Below are positions 16,301 to 26,544 of a stretch of DNA of 39,387 nucleotides, piece by piece. Each line of letters begins with the position of its first letter. Position 1 is the first letter of the stretch. The notes under the pieces are model-generated. The model was not told the origin of the DNA. It worked only from the letters and a program-made list of their open reading frames with translations, and searched no databases. This DNA is from a virus. The stretch is from positions 1-39,387 of the IMG/VR virus record IMGVR_UViG_3300020420_000034; one strand, 5' to 3'. The translations under genes were made by a program, and so were the position numbers.

Positions 16301-19300
16301 GGACTTGATAGTGATGATATAGCTGGCATACAAAATGAGGCAGCTTTTAAGCAAGACTTTGAGCCTTTAGAGTTAGACCAGCAAGGAAGCATACTAGATC
16401 AATTAAAAGCCAAAGGTAAAGTTACTAATAATCCAAGCAACATAGAAGATAAAGCGTTACCTCCTTTAATTACCAATCCAAAAGCTAGAGTATTTCCAGA
16501 ATTTTTTGAGGGGTCAGATCAGAACTTATTACGTTTAGCTATAGATCAGGCAGGGAAAGTCAAAGAGTTAAGTAATTTTGAATTGCAAGATGCAGTAAAA
16601 AGAACAGAAAGATTTAAATTAACACCAAAACAAATAAAAAATATACAAACAAAAAAAGCAAAATTTGAAAAAGCAGAGGCTGTTTATCAGGAATTAGATA
16701 AGCAAATACAAGAAATGCTGGAATATAAGGGCAAGCAAGGTAAATTGTTTCAAGATATGGTTGAAACGAATCCAGATAAAGCTGAACTTGAAGTTGATAA
16801 ATTAATAGCAGCAAGAGAGGCAGCTGATAAAGAAAGAGCAAAATATGTAGATGACAGACTATCAATGCACTCTGACCATATGAAGTTGGTTAATGCGTTA
16901 AAAAATAGAGAACTAAATCCTCGAGTTGAAAATGCAAGAGAAAATAATTTAACAAAGAAAAATGAAAGAAAACAATTAAAAGAAGAACAAGAATTTAAAG
17001 CTGGTATTAATTTTAAAAAAGAAAGAGGCGACTATAAAACTAAAAAAGGATACAACTTAGACGAACCACATAAAATAGATAATTTTACTTTTGCACAATA
17101 TGGGGCAGAGTTAGAAGGCATGGTAGATAATCAAGGTAAAAGTTATTCTCGTTTTTACTTTGGCAAGCCTTCTCCTAGATTTAATAATGAAATTATTGAT
17201 TTTGTAAGTGATTTAGATATTGCTATATATACAGTTGCAAAGCAAATAGCAAATGGTTCATCGAAGAAAAGTAAGTCTCATTATAAATACGTTGAGTTAT
17301 TAGAAGATTTAGGCTTAACAAATAATCAAATAATGACTCGCTATAAAGAAATCATTGAAGAATTAAAAAGTGGCCAACTTACTATAGAACCTACAGAAAA
17401 TTATTTCTCGAGCAGACTTCTCAAAATATTTAAAGACTTAGATGAAGGCATGCAAGATATAGCTGGTCGTTATGAATACAATATTGACCCAGAAGATATT
17501 ATTGCTGGCAGAGTAAATAAAGCTAAAAAAGAATTAGATGCCAAAATATATAAAGAATATCAAGATATAAATAATCCTAAGAAACCAGATGAGTTTGGTG
17601 CAGAGCAAAAAGATTACATGATTGAAGATGAGGGTGGCACTCTAGCGGATGATGAAGTTTATTTTGCTTTTACAGATTATGCAAGAAGTCAGATTGTAGG
17701 CTTAATGCAAGAAATTGAAAAAATATCTGGTATTGATTTTAAACTTGTAGCAGACCCAATAGTAGCTGTTCATGGTGCTAAAAGTGCTAAACAATATGGT
17801 GTACCTGTTGGAACAAAAACACAAGCTAGAGGTTTTTATAAATCTGGTCAAGACCCTGTTAAAGATTTGATTGTGTTATCAATGATACATGGACAAGACT
17901 TTGCCAGTTTTGGTGCTTTATCTCAGACTGCATATCACGAAGCGTTCCACAGATTATTCCAAAGATACTTTACTAAGACAGAGCATCGTTTATTACGAAG
18001 TGCAGAATCTACATTAAGGCAGTTAGCTGCATTAACTAAACCAAAAATGCACGATAAAATTTTTGGATTAAATGGCAAGAAGAAGTTAGGTTTTGAAGAA
18101 ATAGTTGCTGTAGCTGCATCTGGTTATAAAGAAGCAAGAGCAATTTATGAGGGCAAGGCTGGTAAGTGGGAAAAGGTATTAGAAAAATTCAGCGATATGG
18201 TTACAAGAGTTAAAAACTTTTTAACAGGAAAAGGATTTAGAACTTGGAAAGATTTATTTGACGATTCATTCTCAGGAAAGATTCAAGCTAGAGGCATGAC
18301 TCCAGAAGGAGCAAAATTTAAAACTGCCCCTATTGAAGAAACTATGTTTGAAATGGATGCACAAGAATTATCTAATCTATTCCAAGATAATTTAGAAGCA
18401 TTGAACGATGGAACTGTAAGTATTGAGCAGATGATGAGCAATGTAAGACGACCTTTAATTAACAGAAAATGGCAAAGGTCAGATGTACGAACAAACTACT
18501 ATATACCAACAAGTAATAAAGAATTTATAACTGCTAATAAAACTATTAACCAAGCAATGGATAAAATCTTTGATGGTGTTTTAAAACCCAACCCAGAGTT
18601 TCCAGAACTACCAGCTATACAATTAGAAGAAATTACTAAATTAGCTGGTCAATTAATAACTGAAGTAGATGGCAATGCAGACGAAGTTTTAAAAATATTT
18701 GCAAAGGCACAGGCAGGGGATGTAATTGCACAAAAGGACTTTGTTTCATTCATGGCAGTCAAGTTTTTAAGGGATGGTAATAACGACATGTTCTCTATGG
18801 CAGCACAAAATTATTCCAAAAATCCAACTGCTAAAAACGCACAATTATTGGTATATACATTTGAAGATGCAGCAAAATTAAATGATGCTTACGCAAAGTG
18901 GGGCAGGGTAACTGGCCAAAGATTTAGACTTATGGGTCGTGAAGTAAATCTTACTGGAGAAAAAATACAAATAAATGTTATGGCTCCTGATACATCCATA
19001 AAAATGGTGGGCGATGCTAAATCTATTGATAAGGCAATGGAAAATGGATTGAAGAAAACAGATCAAGGATTGGGTGATGGTGCTTACTTTACATCTGGAA
19101 CACCAAATATAGATGCAACAACAGATAGCAGCTTGAATGGTAGTTTAAAAAATACAGATATTATTGATTTAGTTGACGCTGGAATAAGTGTTAAAGAAGT
19201 ATTGAGAGAAATGAAAGTAAATGTAAATTATAAAAATACATTAAATGCGTACCAAAAAGAAGCTATAGAAAAATTTATAAGAAAACATGGAGTTGATGGC

Positions 19301-22300
19301 ATAAGAATTAGAGGTGTTGATGTTGGCATGGACAACGACATTATCTATATTCCAAGCATTGAAAGAGCTAACCAAGTAATTGGTAGTAAGGCACAGGTCA
19401 TTCCAGAGGCACAACAACCTATTGGACTAAATCAAGAAACTTTTGAAAATGCACTAGCACAAGGACAGAACATATTGCAGAAAGTTATGAACGAAGAAGC
19501 ATACGAAAGTATTGCTGCTGGTAAACCTAATGCAGAAGCTAAAAAAATATTAGAAGCATTAAGAGAGATTAATCCATATATTACCGACCCAGAACATGGA
19601 GCTAAAATCTTACGTCAATTAAACAAGAGTTTAGATGAATTAGGTTCTGGAGGTGTTCGAGGAGAGGCAGTTGTTGATTTCTTTAGAAATAGTATTTTCT
19701 TAGGTATTCCAACTTTTACAAGAGTAATGATTGGAACATCATTCAGAGCTAGATTAGTTCCTTTGCAAAAGAAAATAGGAGCAGAAGTTACCGCAAGAAT
19801 AAGTGGAGGATTAAATAATACAGAGCAAACTATGGCACAAGTTAGATCAATGCTGCAAGGTCTTAATGCAACAATGATGGCAGATGCCCAAGTAGGTAAT
19901 GCTTTTTATTTAGCTCGTATGGCCTTTAAGCATGATATGAATTTTGGAAATATAGGTAAAGGTCAATTCGATCAAACAGTAGCTGGTAGCAGAAAAGTTA
20001 AAAGATTTTCAGTCGAAGAACAAACAGATTTGCCATTAAATTATAGGCCAGCTAGAAAAATTACTGAGCAACCAAAGGGGGATGAATGGTGGTTAGACCC
20101 AAATAGTTCAACTCTAAAATTATTTACTCATAGAGTTGCAAGTGTTCTTGGCAATTTTAGTAGTAGAACTTTCTCTGCCTTAGATACTTTAATATCTACT
20201 GGCACAGTTATAGCTCAAGAAAATATAAGACATACTGAAAATATTTTGTTAGATAGATTTTTGCAAGGAGTAGATATTAGCGACCCTAAAGTAATACATG
20301 ATGCTATGAAACAGGCACAAGAATTAACTAGGAAATCTATGGTTGACGTACAAATGGCAAATGGTGATGTTGTTAGAGGTGGTTATTTTGATTCTGAATA
20401 CATGAGAGACACAGCAAATTACTTAGCTTTTACAGATGATATAAATGTCAGCAAGAAAAAGAGAACAAGAGAATATGCAGTAAGAAGAGCAAAAGAGAAA
20501 GGCATAACTGACCCTGTAGAAATGATTGAATTTGTAGATAATTACTTGGCTTTAGATTCACCTCTTACTGGCAGAAGGCAAACAAGAGAAGCAAATCAAT
20601 TACTACCAGCTGGAGCTCAAGAAAAAACTCCTCTAGGTACATTTGGAAGAAAGAATAAAGTTTCTAGCTTACAGTCAACACCTATTAATTTATTCTCTGA
20701 AGGTATTAGAACAGGTACTAATCTGTTTCCTCCTTTAGGTTTAGTCTTTCCTGTAAATAGAACACCTTTAAATATAGTAAAAGGATTACTGAGAATGTTA
20801 CCAGTAGGAAATAACTTTGTTGATTCATATTGGAGAGATATAAATTCAGAAGATTTATTTACTAGAGAAAATGCTATAGGTGAAATTGTAATGGGAAGCA
20901 TGATTATTAGTGCTGGTACTGCCCTTATAGGTTCTGGAGCTATAGAAGTAACTGGTGGATATGGCTTTAATCCAAATAGAAAACAATTAATGATTGACCA
21001 AAGAAGACCAGCTTGGAGTATTAGATTTAATATAGGTAATGGTAATTTTTCAGAATGGTTTAGTTTAGAGGCTTTTGATAACTTAGGAACATTATTATCT
21101 ATCCCTGCTACATATAAAGAGATTTTAGAAACTATGCCAGTAGAACAATATACATCCTTAGATTATACAGATGCTTTGGCTATAACCTCTGACGATACAC
21201 AAAATGTAGATGAGAACTTACAAAAAATTCAAGATGTACAAATCCTTGTTGCTGCTCATGTACTAAGACATTTAAACGCAATGGCTGGAACAGTTAAAAC
21301 AACAGTAACTGGACAGTTGGATAAAAATATATTTAAACCATTGAATGACATAAACATGTTAATAAGAGAATTTGGTGGTAATGAAGCAAACCCAATCAAC
21401 AATATTATGAAAGGAAAAAGAAGTGCTCTTGGTAATTTTGCAGCTAAAAAATTTGCTGGTTTCCAGCCACAGTTTATAAGAAACTTTAGAACTGGTATGG
21501 ATAACAGAAGAAAAGTTATACCACACAGCGAAACACCTATATGGGGATTTGTAGAAAATACATGGAATGGAATAATGAAAGATAGTCCTTTGTTTACTCA
21601 TATGTATGAGGTAGAAATAGATGAAATAATGGGGCGACCAAAAACTTACGCATTGCCATTCCAGTATGAAAGTATTAAAAATCCATTGCTAAGAGGAGCT
21701 ATAGCAATGTTAAATCCAATGACTACTTTTAGACCTACAACACAAAAAGATTTTAGTGTTGAAGGTACTATATATACAGAGTTAAATAGATTACATGGCA
21801 AGGGTGCTTACCCAAGATTTATACATAGAAACTTTTTAAGCAATGCTGCTGAAGGTCAATTAGATGATGTTCAATTTAATATAGTTAAAAAGATATTTGC
21901 TACGGAAGTTAAGTTGGATTATCACAAAACAGGCCAGAAGATGACTTTTTCAGAGGCATTGTATTACCTTATTACACAAGATAATGAATATGTTTTAGGT
22001 CGAGATATAGACCCAAATAGAGTTAGTACATCAATAGCACAAGGTTTTAATTATCCAGAAAAAATATCAACTCAAAGAACATTAGATAAATTGAAAATGA
22101 TTATTGATTTAGCTAAAGCATATAAGAAAGAAACCAAAGAAATATATATTAAGAAATATTTGAAGAATAATGAGAAGGCTCAAGAACTTAGCTTGAGGGA
22201 ATTAGAAGATAGAAATATTGCAAAAGCAGATAAAGATAGCCTACCAATATATGGTACAAGTGTTAGCCTTAATGAATGGAGGGAAATTATTAATTCCTAG
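13364..22300 (+). CDS. Giant internal virion protein (T7 gp16-like), polyvalent
   Basis: At 2978 residues this is more than twice T7 gp16 (1318) and covers 23% of the genome. By position it is the ejected inner-core protein that carries DNA entry through the envelope. In order I see an acidic N-terminus; hydrophobic stretches near 262-275 and 380-400; a coiled coil at about 520-575; a ParB-like segment with DGHNRIDLA (670-678); Lys/Glu-rich helices at about 1055-1215; HEAFH (1525-1529) with a possible third ligand at Glu1578/1579, a zinc-metallopeptidase pattern; an ADP-ribosyltransferase-like segment with GLGDGAYF (1902-1909); and a membrane-like stretch at about 2507-2530. The soluble lytic transglycosylase domain of T7 gp16 is not visible. 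The enzymatic domain calls are pattern-based and need profile searches. Confidence 0.88.
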   Translation: MAEDQVVEVEKIDEDEDKEEESIFQYNYVPEYNRDTRKERKDLENNDNEKEIDTDVLNVESDDTLITKAEQHQNYVNAIASGTGKIDTKQRSNIFGIEYAPEELRGKAHWRNSAGDFLRMVDRAGIGFAQNLFNTGQDLGRMDMPAYLSEMLTGDYVSAMKIGFNATKEGIKSKSFREFFDELGFGKDSFNKMSLFDAAGGALGSGEINNFEQFDAISAEQRMNGVDYGLFGLPSLTELSGGYPERDTGRWFADGVTNFLGDGIPFFTIVAAAMAEPTPSAEVVLAKKTLVKLKASSPQFRAFYNVVSNNILKGKAGTVTKKLIKFAAKHSIEGAGASAIAEAMIGNPYQDYGMDAILPDWLDYEKRADDSFFEAKIKSMIVSEFLLGPLFGMGIGGIGVGTKPIREPVINAFSAYFKDGNTDAFRNAMPDLMGGIQKKANQFTGPNRNKLRYNYHLQEFKKYVDDAEGDMVEGFVNYIFDTSVAKKITEKLGFTFDELDKANLELNQIKAKDTEVTNINVSDVQIEQDQKQIKELTQKVKELEENLEKEKKSFTKAFQKAAESEDKLLEKVIINENIKPTQEINSQTKLGVGDGIKGKTPMQISSMRPDDIVIRPDVFQVKESGRANPRGVSGSLADETQYDPKFAGLISVWTDELGELGPAGRVYVIDGHNRIDLAKRSNVEEVNVQMIRAQNVEDAKAEAAIININQLNFTQQGAIAPIDAAKVIKARGIKPLIEMGMNPRNKMVIQGLQLARLPDFMFTKLIGGQIGLEKALAYGSEKISPTAIGDVFKTIDKSNPSIDTIKEAIQMAREATESVPQEGDGFLPMMGEYFRSTNTQQLLKIRSQIRTQLRKKLTTLKNVGTIDKKTGVETVAGNKINLENTQNAVLEASKAVDLFNAVAASGGETTQIIKELADQIKIKGNTPAKLVAQNLDRIQDAMQMEGSPLFKGSEVIEVAQEVDRQKVKVAEGMVDKGNAGLDSDDIAGIQNEAAFKQDFEPLELDQQGSILDQLKAKGKVTNNPSNIEDKALPPLITNPKARVFPEFFEGSDQNLLRLAIDQAGKVKELSNFELQDAVKRTERFKLTPKQIKNIQTKKAKFEKAEAVYQELDKQIQEMLEYKGKQGKLFQDMVETNPDKAELEVDKLIAAREAADKERAKYVDDRLSMHSDHMKLVNALKNRELNPRVENARENNLTKKNERKQLKEEQEFKAGINFKKERGDYKTKKGYNLDEPHKIDNFTFAQYGAELEGMVDNQGKSYSRFYFGKPSPRFNNEIIDFVSDLDIAIYTVAKQIANGSSKKSKSHYKYVELLEDLGLTNNQIMTRYKEIIEELKSGQLTIEPTENYFSSRLLKIFKDLDEGMQDIAGRYEYNIDPEDIIAGRVNKAKKELDAKIYKEYQDINNPKKPDEFGAEQKDYMIEDEGGTLADDEVYFAFTDYARSQIVGLMQEIEKISGIDFKLVADPIVAVHGAKSAKQYGVPVGTKTQARGFYKSGQDPVKDLIVLSMIHGQDFASFGALSQTAYHEAFHRLFQRYFTKTEHRLLRSAESTLRQLAALTKPKMHDKIFGLNGKKKLGFEEIVAVAASGYKEARAIYEGKAGKWEKVLEKFSDMVTRVKNFLTGKGFRTWKDLFDDSFSGKIQARGMTPEGAKFKTAPIEETMFEMDAQELSNLFQDNLEALNDGTVSIEQMMSNVRRPLINRKWQRSDVRTNYYIPTSNKEFITANKTINQAMDKIFDGVLKPNPEFPELPAIQLEEITKLAGQLITEVDGNADEVLKIFAKAQAGDVIAQKDFVSFMAVKFLRDGNNDMFSMAAQNYSKNPTAKNAQLLVYTFEDAAKLNDAYAKWGRVTGQRFRLMGREVNLTGEKIQINVMAPDTSIKMVGDAKSIDKAMENGLKKTDQGLGDGAYFTSGTPNIDATTDSSLNGSLKNTDIIDLVDAGISVKEVLREMKVNVNYKNTLNAYQKEAIEKFIRKHGVDGIRIRGVDVGMDNDIIYIPSIERANQVIGSKAQVIPEAQQPIGLNQETFENALAQGQNILQKVMNEEAYESIAAGKPNAEAKKILEALREINPYITDPEHGAKILRQLNKSLDELGSGGVRGEAVVDFFRNSIFLGIPTFTRVMIGTSFRARLVPLQKKIGAEVTARISGGLNNTEQTMAQVRSMLQGLNATMMADAQVGNAFYLARMAFKHDMNFGNIGKGQFDQTVAGSRKVKRFSVEEQTDLPLNYRPARKITEQPKGDEWWLDPNSSTLKLFTHRVASVLGNFSSRTFSALDTLISTGTVIAQENIRHTENILLDRFLQGVDISDPKVIHDAMKQAQELTRKSMVDVQMANGDVVRGGYFDSEYMRDTANYLAFTDDINVSKKKRTREYAVRRAKEKGITDPVEMIEFVDNYLALDSPLTGRRQTREANQLLPAGAQEKTPLGTFGRKNKVSSLQSTPINLFSEGIRTGTNLFPPLGLVFPVNRTPLNIVKGLLRMLPVGNNFVDSYWRDINSEDLFTRENAIGEIVMGSMIISAGTALIGSGAIEVTGGYGFNPNRKQLMIDQRRPAWSIRFNIGNGNFSEWFSLEAFDNLGTLLSIPATYKEILETMPVEQYTSLDYTDALAITSDDTQNVDENLQKIQDVQILVAAHVLRHLNAMAGTVKTTVTGQLDKNIFKPLNDINMLIREFGGNEANPINNIMKGKRSALGNFAAKKFAGFQPQFIRNFRTGMDNRRKVIPHSETPIWGFVENTWNGIMKDSPLFTHMYEVEIDEIMGRPKTYALPFQYESIKNPLLRGAIAMLNPMTTFRPTTQKDFSVEGTIYTELNRLHGKGAYPRFIHRNFLSNAAEGQLDDVQFNIVKKIFATEVKLDYHKTGQKMTFSEALYYLITQDNEYVLGRDIDPNRVSTSIAQGFNYPEKISTQRTLDKLKMIIDLAKAYKKETKEIYIKKYLKNNEKAQELSLRELEDRNIAKADKDSLPIYGTSVSLNEWREIINS

Positions 22301-22302
22301 CT

Positions 22303-23289
22303 ATGCCTTTTGCTCAATTTAAAGGTACTGGTGACAGTACTACAACACAATTTCAAATCCCATTTCCATATGTTAAGAAAGATCATATTGTGGTTTCTCT
22401 TAATCAGGTAGCTAACACTAATTTCACATATGTAAATGACACTACTATTGTTTTTTCTCCTCTTAGCTCAGTAGCTACAGCTACGCAAGAAACATCTGGA
22501 GCTCCAAAAACAGGAGTAGAAATAATTATTAGTAGAGAAACTCCACTACTTAATGCGTTGGTTGACTTTGTAGATGGCTCTACTCTTACAGCTGCTGACC
22601 TCGATACAGCTGTATTGCAGTTGCTATATGGATTACAAGAGGCAAAAGATGATACAGATGCTGGTATTAACTTCACACCTGTAGGACTAGATGCAAGTAA
22701 TAACCCAATAATTAATGTTCAAGACCCTACAAATGACCAAGACGCTACAACTAAAAAATATGTAGATGACAATATTGCTGGTTTTCTTAAGACAGATGGC
22801 TCTGTGCCTATGGTCGGAGACTTTAATGCTGGTGGTAAAAAAATAACTAACGTGGAAACAGCGACACAAGATACAGATGCAGTTAATTTATTACAACTTA
22901 ATCAAGGTATATCTACTGCAAATACGGCCCAAACAGCAGCTGCCCAATCGGCAACTCAAGCTGAAGGTTATAAAGATGAAACTAAAGTATTTAGGGATGA
23001 AGCTGAAGGTTTTAAAGATAGTGCAGCAGCTTCGGCAGTTACAGCAGTTAACTTAGCTCGTAGATCAATATTTGTAGGTTTTAAAAAGCTAAGTGACGGA
23101 ACATTGCAAATGACATATAATGAGGCCAGCGATACTACTGTTTACAAAGCAGAAGATTTCGTACAAAATGGAGGTAGTCATGCCTTCTTTTTAGGCGAAG
23201 ATGTATTATCTACTACTGCTCCAAATGCTCCTAAGTTTTCGATTTCAAACTATCAAATGCTTAGAGGACATTTAGTTCTTGACATTTAA
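22303..23289 (+). CDS. Tail fibre anchor protein (T7 gp17 N-terminal-like)
   Basis: A 328-residue protein. The N-terminal 150 residues (GTGDSTTTQFQIPFPYVKKD, FVDGSTLTAADLDTAVLQLLY) match the T7 gp17 domain that binds the tail tube. The middle has the short Asp-Ala-Val-Asn fibre repeat (ATQDTDAVNLLQLNQGI), then an Ala-rich trimeric coiled coil (TAQTAAAQSATQAEGYKDE). The protein stops early compared with T7 gp17 (553), leaving receptor binding to the separate gene that follows after two bases. Confidence 0.9.
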   Translation: MPFAQFKGTGDSTTTQFQIPFPYVKKDHIVVSLNQVANTNFTYVNDTTIVFSPLSSVATATQETSGAPKTGVEIIISRETPLLNALVDFVDGSTLTAADLDTAVLQLLYGLQEAKDDTDAGINFTPVGLDASNNPIINVQDPTNDQDATTKKYVDDNIAGFLKTDGSVPMVGDFNAGGKKITNVETATQDTDAVNLLQLNQGISTANTAQTAAAQSATQAEGYKDETKVFRDEAEGFKDSAAASAVTAVNLARRSIFVGFKKLSDGTLQMTYNEASDTTVYKAEDFVQNGGSHAFFLGEDVLSTTAPNAPKFSISNYQMLRGHLVLDI

Positions 23290-23291
23290 CT

Positions 23292-26200
23292 ATGGCACAA
23301 ATTGATTTAGGAAAACTCAAGTTTACTTGGAAGGGTACTTGGACTACGCAAACTGCATACGAAGTTGATGACGTTGTTGAATTTGATGGTTCGACTTTTA
23401 TTTGTGTCGTTGATGTTGCGTCTAATAACACTAGCACTCCAAAAGATGCTACAGCGTTGTTTCAATATATGCAGACAGGACTAGCATTTAAGGGTGGATA
23501 TAGTTCAACAGTTACTTATTACAAAGGGGATGTAATTACATTAAATAGCCAGACATTTGTATGTACAGCAGGGTCGGACAATTACAACGAAACAATACAA
23601 CAAAAGGCAGCACCTTATGATGGTTCATCTGATTGGATGCTGTTAACACCAGCACCAGCTAACAATGTTTTAACTACATCTGGAGACATAGTAGTAAGAG
23701 ATAAAGATAATACAACAAATACTAGATTACCTGTTGGAACTAAAGGTCAAGTTTTAAGAGTTGCGGAGGCTCCAAACCACGATATTCCAAATGATACAGT
23801 TTTGTTTTATAGCAGATTAGTTATAAGCAATACTCATACTGCTACTCTCTTGCATGGCACAGATTTTCCTCCATACGAAACTAAAACTTATGCGGTTACT
23901 GTAGCTACTGGTTCAGCTGGAGGTAATAAATTCTTTTTAGATGGAGTCGAAGCACCATATATATATTTAAGAGCTAACTCTGTTTATATCTTCGATGTAT
24001 CTGACGCTTCTAACCTAACGCATGAACTAGATTTTTCGGTCAACATATATAATGGCTCAGTAAAACTATCCGACCAAGATGGTGGTTACGTTACAAGGTC
24101 TGGAAGTGTAGGAAGTGCTGGTGCAACTGTAACTCTTAAGATGCCTCCTTACGCAGAAATGATAAGTGGATATTACTGTACTGCTCATAGTGGTATGGGT
24201 GGTCAAATTGACTCAGGCTATGGCGGTTCTAGTGGTTACGGAAGTTACTCAGGTAATGTCAATCTACCAACTGTTTACAGTAACGTAACTCAGCAAGGGC
24301 CAAACGCTAGAAAACTTGTTAAAGGTAAAAGCTATACATTCCAGTTTTCTCAAACTGCTGCTCAGAGAAACTACGCTATTAAAGATACAAATAATTCGGC
24401 TTATAACCCATACACTATTGGAGGAGCAGTTATAGATGGTGTAAGTCCAAGCCAAGTAAACACCACAACTACTGCTGGTGGATTCTTTACCTTTACTGTT
24501 CCAGAAAACGTAGTAACAAATTTAGTAATAGAAGACTTTAGTGGCGGTACAGATGGACTGCCTTTATTCATTATTGACAGAACATTCCTACCTTCTTATA
24601 CAGGTGGAGACTTTGAAGAAAGAGCAGTCTTGTCGTCTGTAAAAGAAAACTATCAAGAAGAAACATCAGGAATACTTCAATATAATAACTTCCCTAATCA
24701 GGCTGGTAATACATATACAGAATCTATTAAACCTTTACCAGATTATTTGAAGAAGGTAGGTCGAGGCTATCAGTATGGTTGCAACTCTGGTATGTATAGA
24801 CAAGCTGGATATATAGCTAAAAGAGAAACTCTCTTATGGGGTAACTTTTACCATGATGGTAACGATTATGTATATGGTGGAGGTATTGGGCTGGATGGAC
24901 AAGACGCTACAAATGGTTCTAGGTGGCATCCAAATAAAGGAAGTAAGGTACAAGGCTACAAATTAAGACAGGCATTAGCTGGTAATCCTGACTATGCTCA
25001 TTTACTTACAGATTTAAATGGTAACGACATTGGGTTGCTAGATGAAAATGGAAACATAAAGCATAGATTCCCTAGAGTTTTACAGGTTCATGGCAATAGA
25101 GCTATCAAACATCATTTAATGGAAAATGGAATGGTGTTCTTTGGTGGGTACAACGGATATGGGCCTATGGGGGATGGAGGTACTAGAGATAGGAACATTG
25201 GTCAATGCCCTATGAAATGGTATGACGAAAGTTATTCAGAGTTAAAAGGTACAAACTATCCAAAAATTAAACAGTTTGCTTGTACTCATGCTCATACTCA
25301 AGACACTAATAGTAACGACTATGGTTCATGGTATGCAGTAGATACAGAAGGTTATCTTTATTCATGGGGATATAACGGATATGGTCAGCTAGGTAAAGGA
25401 AATACTAACCATTATTACTACGCAACAAGAATACCAAAGAGTGTATTTAATGATGAAAAAATATTATATGTAATCTGTAGTGGTTATCAATACACACACA
25501 CTTTAGTTATTACTGAATCAGGTAAGTGTTGGTCAACAGGTTATGGAGATCAAGGTCAGTTAGGTTTAAACAATACATCCTCCAGAAGTGACTTTGCCGA
25601 AGTAACAGCAGTTAATGGTTCACCTTTAAATGGCAAGAAAATAATCCATATCATATGTAACCAAGATGCTGACGCTGAAGGTAGGACATGGTGGCTTACT
25701 GAAGATGGCGAAGTTTACTACGCTGGTTACTTTAGAGACTACGGACAGCAAACAGGTGTATATGATTCAGCTGGTTCTGGAACAAATGGTATGCCTAGAA
25801 TACTTACTAACTCCAGTACTCTATGGAATAGTGATAATCAAAAAGTTATTTATATGGTTTCTACCAATAATAGATATTCAACTTTATGGTTTATAACAGA
25901 TGGCGGTACTACAGGAGCAAGTCAAAAAATATACGCAACAGCGTCTAATTACTACGGAATACAAGGTACTAACATATCGCCTAATAGCCAAACTAACGAC
26001 CCTGCACAGGGTAATGGTTGGTTTGGTGGAGAAATAATGTTCTCTGACTTCGGAGATTGGGAAGATGGTGGAGATAACAGCAGACCAAATGAAGCTATAG
26101 GTAATTGGGATAGCTTTCAAGATGGCGGTAGCAATGAAAAGAAAATGAAGATAGGTAAAATAATTGAGATTATTCCTAGAGCTACACCAGAGAATACATA

Positions 26201-26540
26201 TAACTCTGTTGTCTTAATGGATGAACATGGTTCGTTATTCTTAGCAGGGTACTGGAACTGGACTCCAAGTAGAATGAATGAAAATGATAGTCAAGGTTAT
26301 TTGTTATACCAAGATCATTGGGTTCCATACTTTATTCATTGGCCAGATCAACCATCACAATGTATGGAACTAGGGTTCTGCCATACAGGATATAGCACAG
26401 AGAATGGTTGGTTCTGGATAGGCAGACATGGAGATCATTATACTGGTGGGTACAATGGATGGTATCAGCAGTCAGACTACCATAACGATGGATATGATTG
26501 CGGATTTACAAGTTGGGCTACACTAGATACAAACGGATAA
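23292..26540 (+). CDS. Receptor-binding adhesin with RCC1-like repeats
   Basis: A 1082-residue putative tail fibre or host-recognition protein. Two N-terminal CBM5/12-like motifs occur at about 13-38 (KGTWTTQTAYEVDDVVEFDG) and 66-92. A cupredoxin-like region ends in YYCTAHSGMGG near 294, a signature I recall from marine phage structural proteins. A second similar sandwich may lie at about 340-430. From about 600 to the end are RCC1-type beta-propeller blades such as YSWGYNGYGQLGKGNT and STGYGDQGQLGLNNT. The propeller probably displays the variable surface that contacts the host. Confidence 0.8.
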   Translation: MAQIDLGKLKFTWKGTWTTQTAYEVDDVVEFDGSTFICVVDVASNNTSTPKDATALFQYMQTGLAFKGGYSSTVTYYKGDVITLNSQTFVCTAGSDNYNETIQQKAAPYDGSSDWMLLTPAPANNVLTTSGDIVVRDKDNTTNTRLPVGTKGQVLRVAEAPNHDIPNDTVLFYSRLVISNTHTATLLHGTDFPPYETKTYAVTVATGSAGGNKFFLDGVEAPYIYLRANSVYIFDVSDASNLTHELDFSVNIYNGSVKLSDQDGGYVTRSGSVGSAGATVTLKMPPYAEMISGYYCTAHSGMGGQIDSGYGGSSGYGSYSGNVNLPTVYSNVTQQGPNARKLVKGKSYTFQFSQTAAQRNYAIKDTNNSAYNPYTIGGAVIDGVSPSQVNTTTTAGGFFTFTVPENVVTNLVIEDFSGGTDGLPLFIIDRTFLPSYTGGDFEERAVLSSVKENYQEETSGILQYNNFPNQAGNTYTESIKPLPDYLKKVGRGYQYGCNSGMYRQAGYIAKRETLLWGNFYHDGNDYVYGGGIGLDGQDATNGSRWHPNKGSKVQGYKLRQALAGNPDYAHLLTDLNGNDIGLLDENGNIKHRFPRVLQVHGNRAIKHHLMENGMVFFGGYNGYGPMGDGGTRDRNIGQCPMKWYDESYSELKGTNYPKIKQFACTHAHTQDTNSNDYGSWYAVDTEGYLYSWGYNGYGQLGKGNTNHYYYATRIPKSVFNDEKILYVICSGYQYTHTLVITESGKCWSTGYGDQGQLGLNNTSSRSDFAEVTAVNGSPLNGKKIIHIICNQDADAEGRTWWLTEDGEVYYAGYFRDYGQQTGVYDSAGSGTNGMPRILTNSSTLWNSDNQKVIYMVSTNNRYSTLWFITDGGTTGASQKIYATASNYYGIQGTNISPNSQTNDPAQGNGWFGGEIMFSDFGDWEDGGDNSRPNEAIGNWDSFQDGGSNEKKMKIGKIIEIIPRATPENTYNSVVLMDEHGSLFLAGYWNWTPSRMNENDSQGYLLYQDHWVPYFIHWPDQPSQCMELGFCHTGYSTENGWFWIGRHGDHYTGGYNGWYQQSDYHNDGYDCGFTSWATLDTNG

Positions 26541-26544
26541 AACT

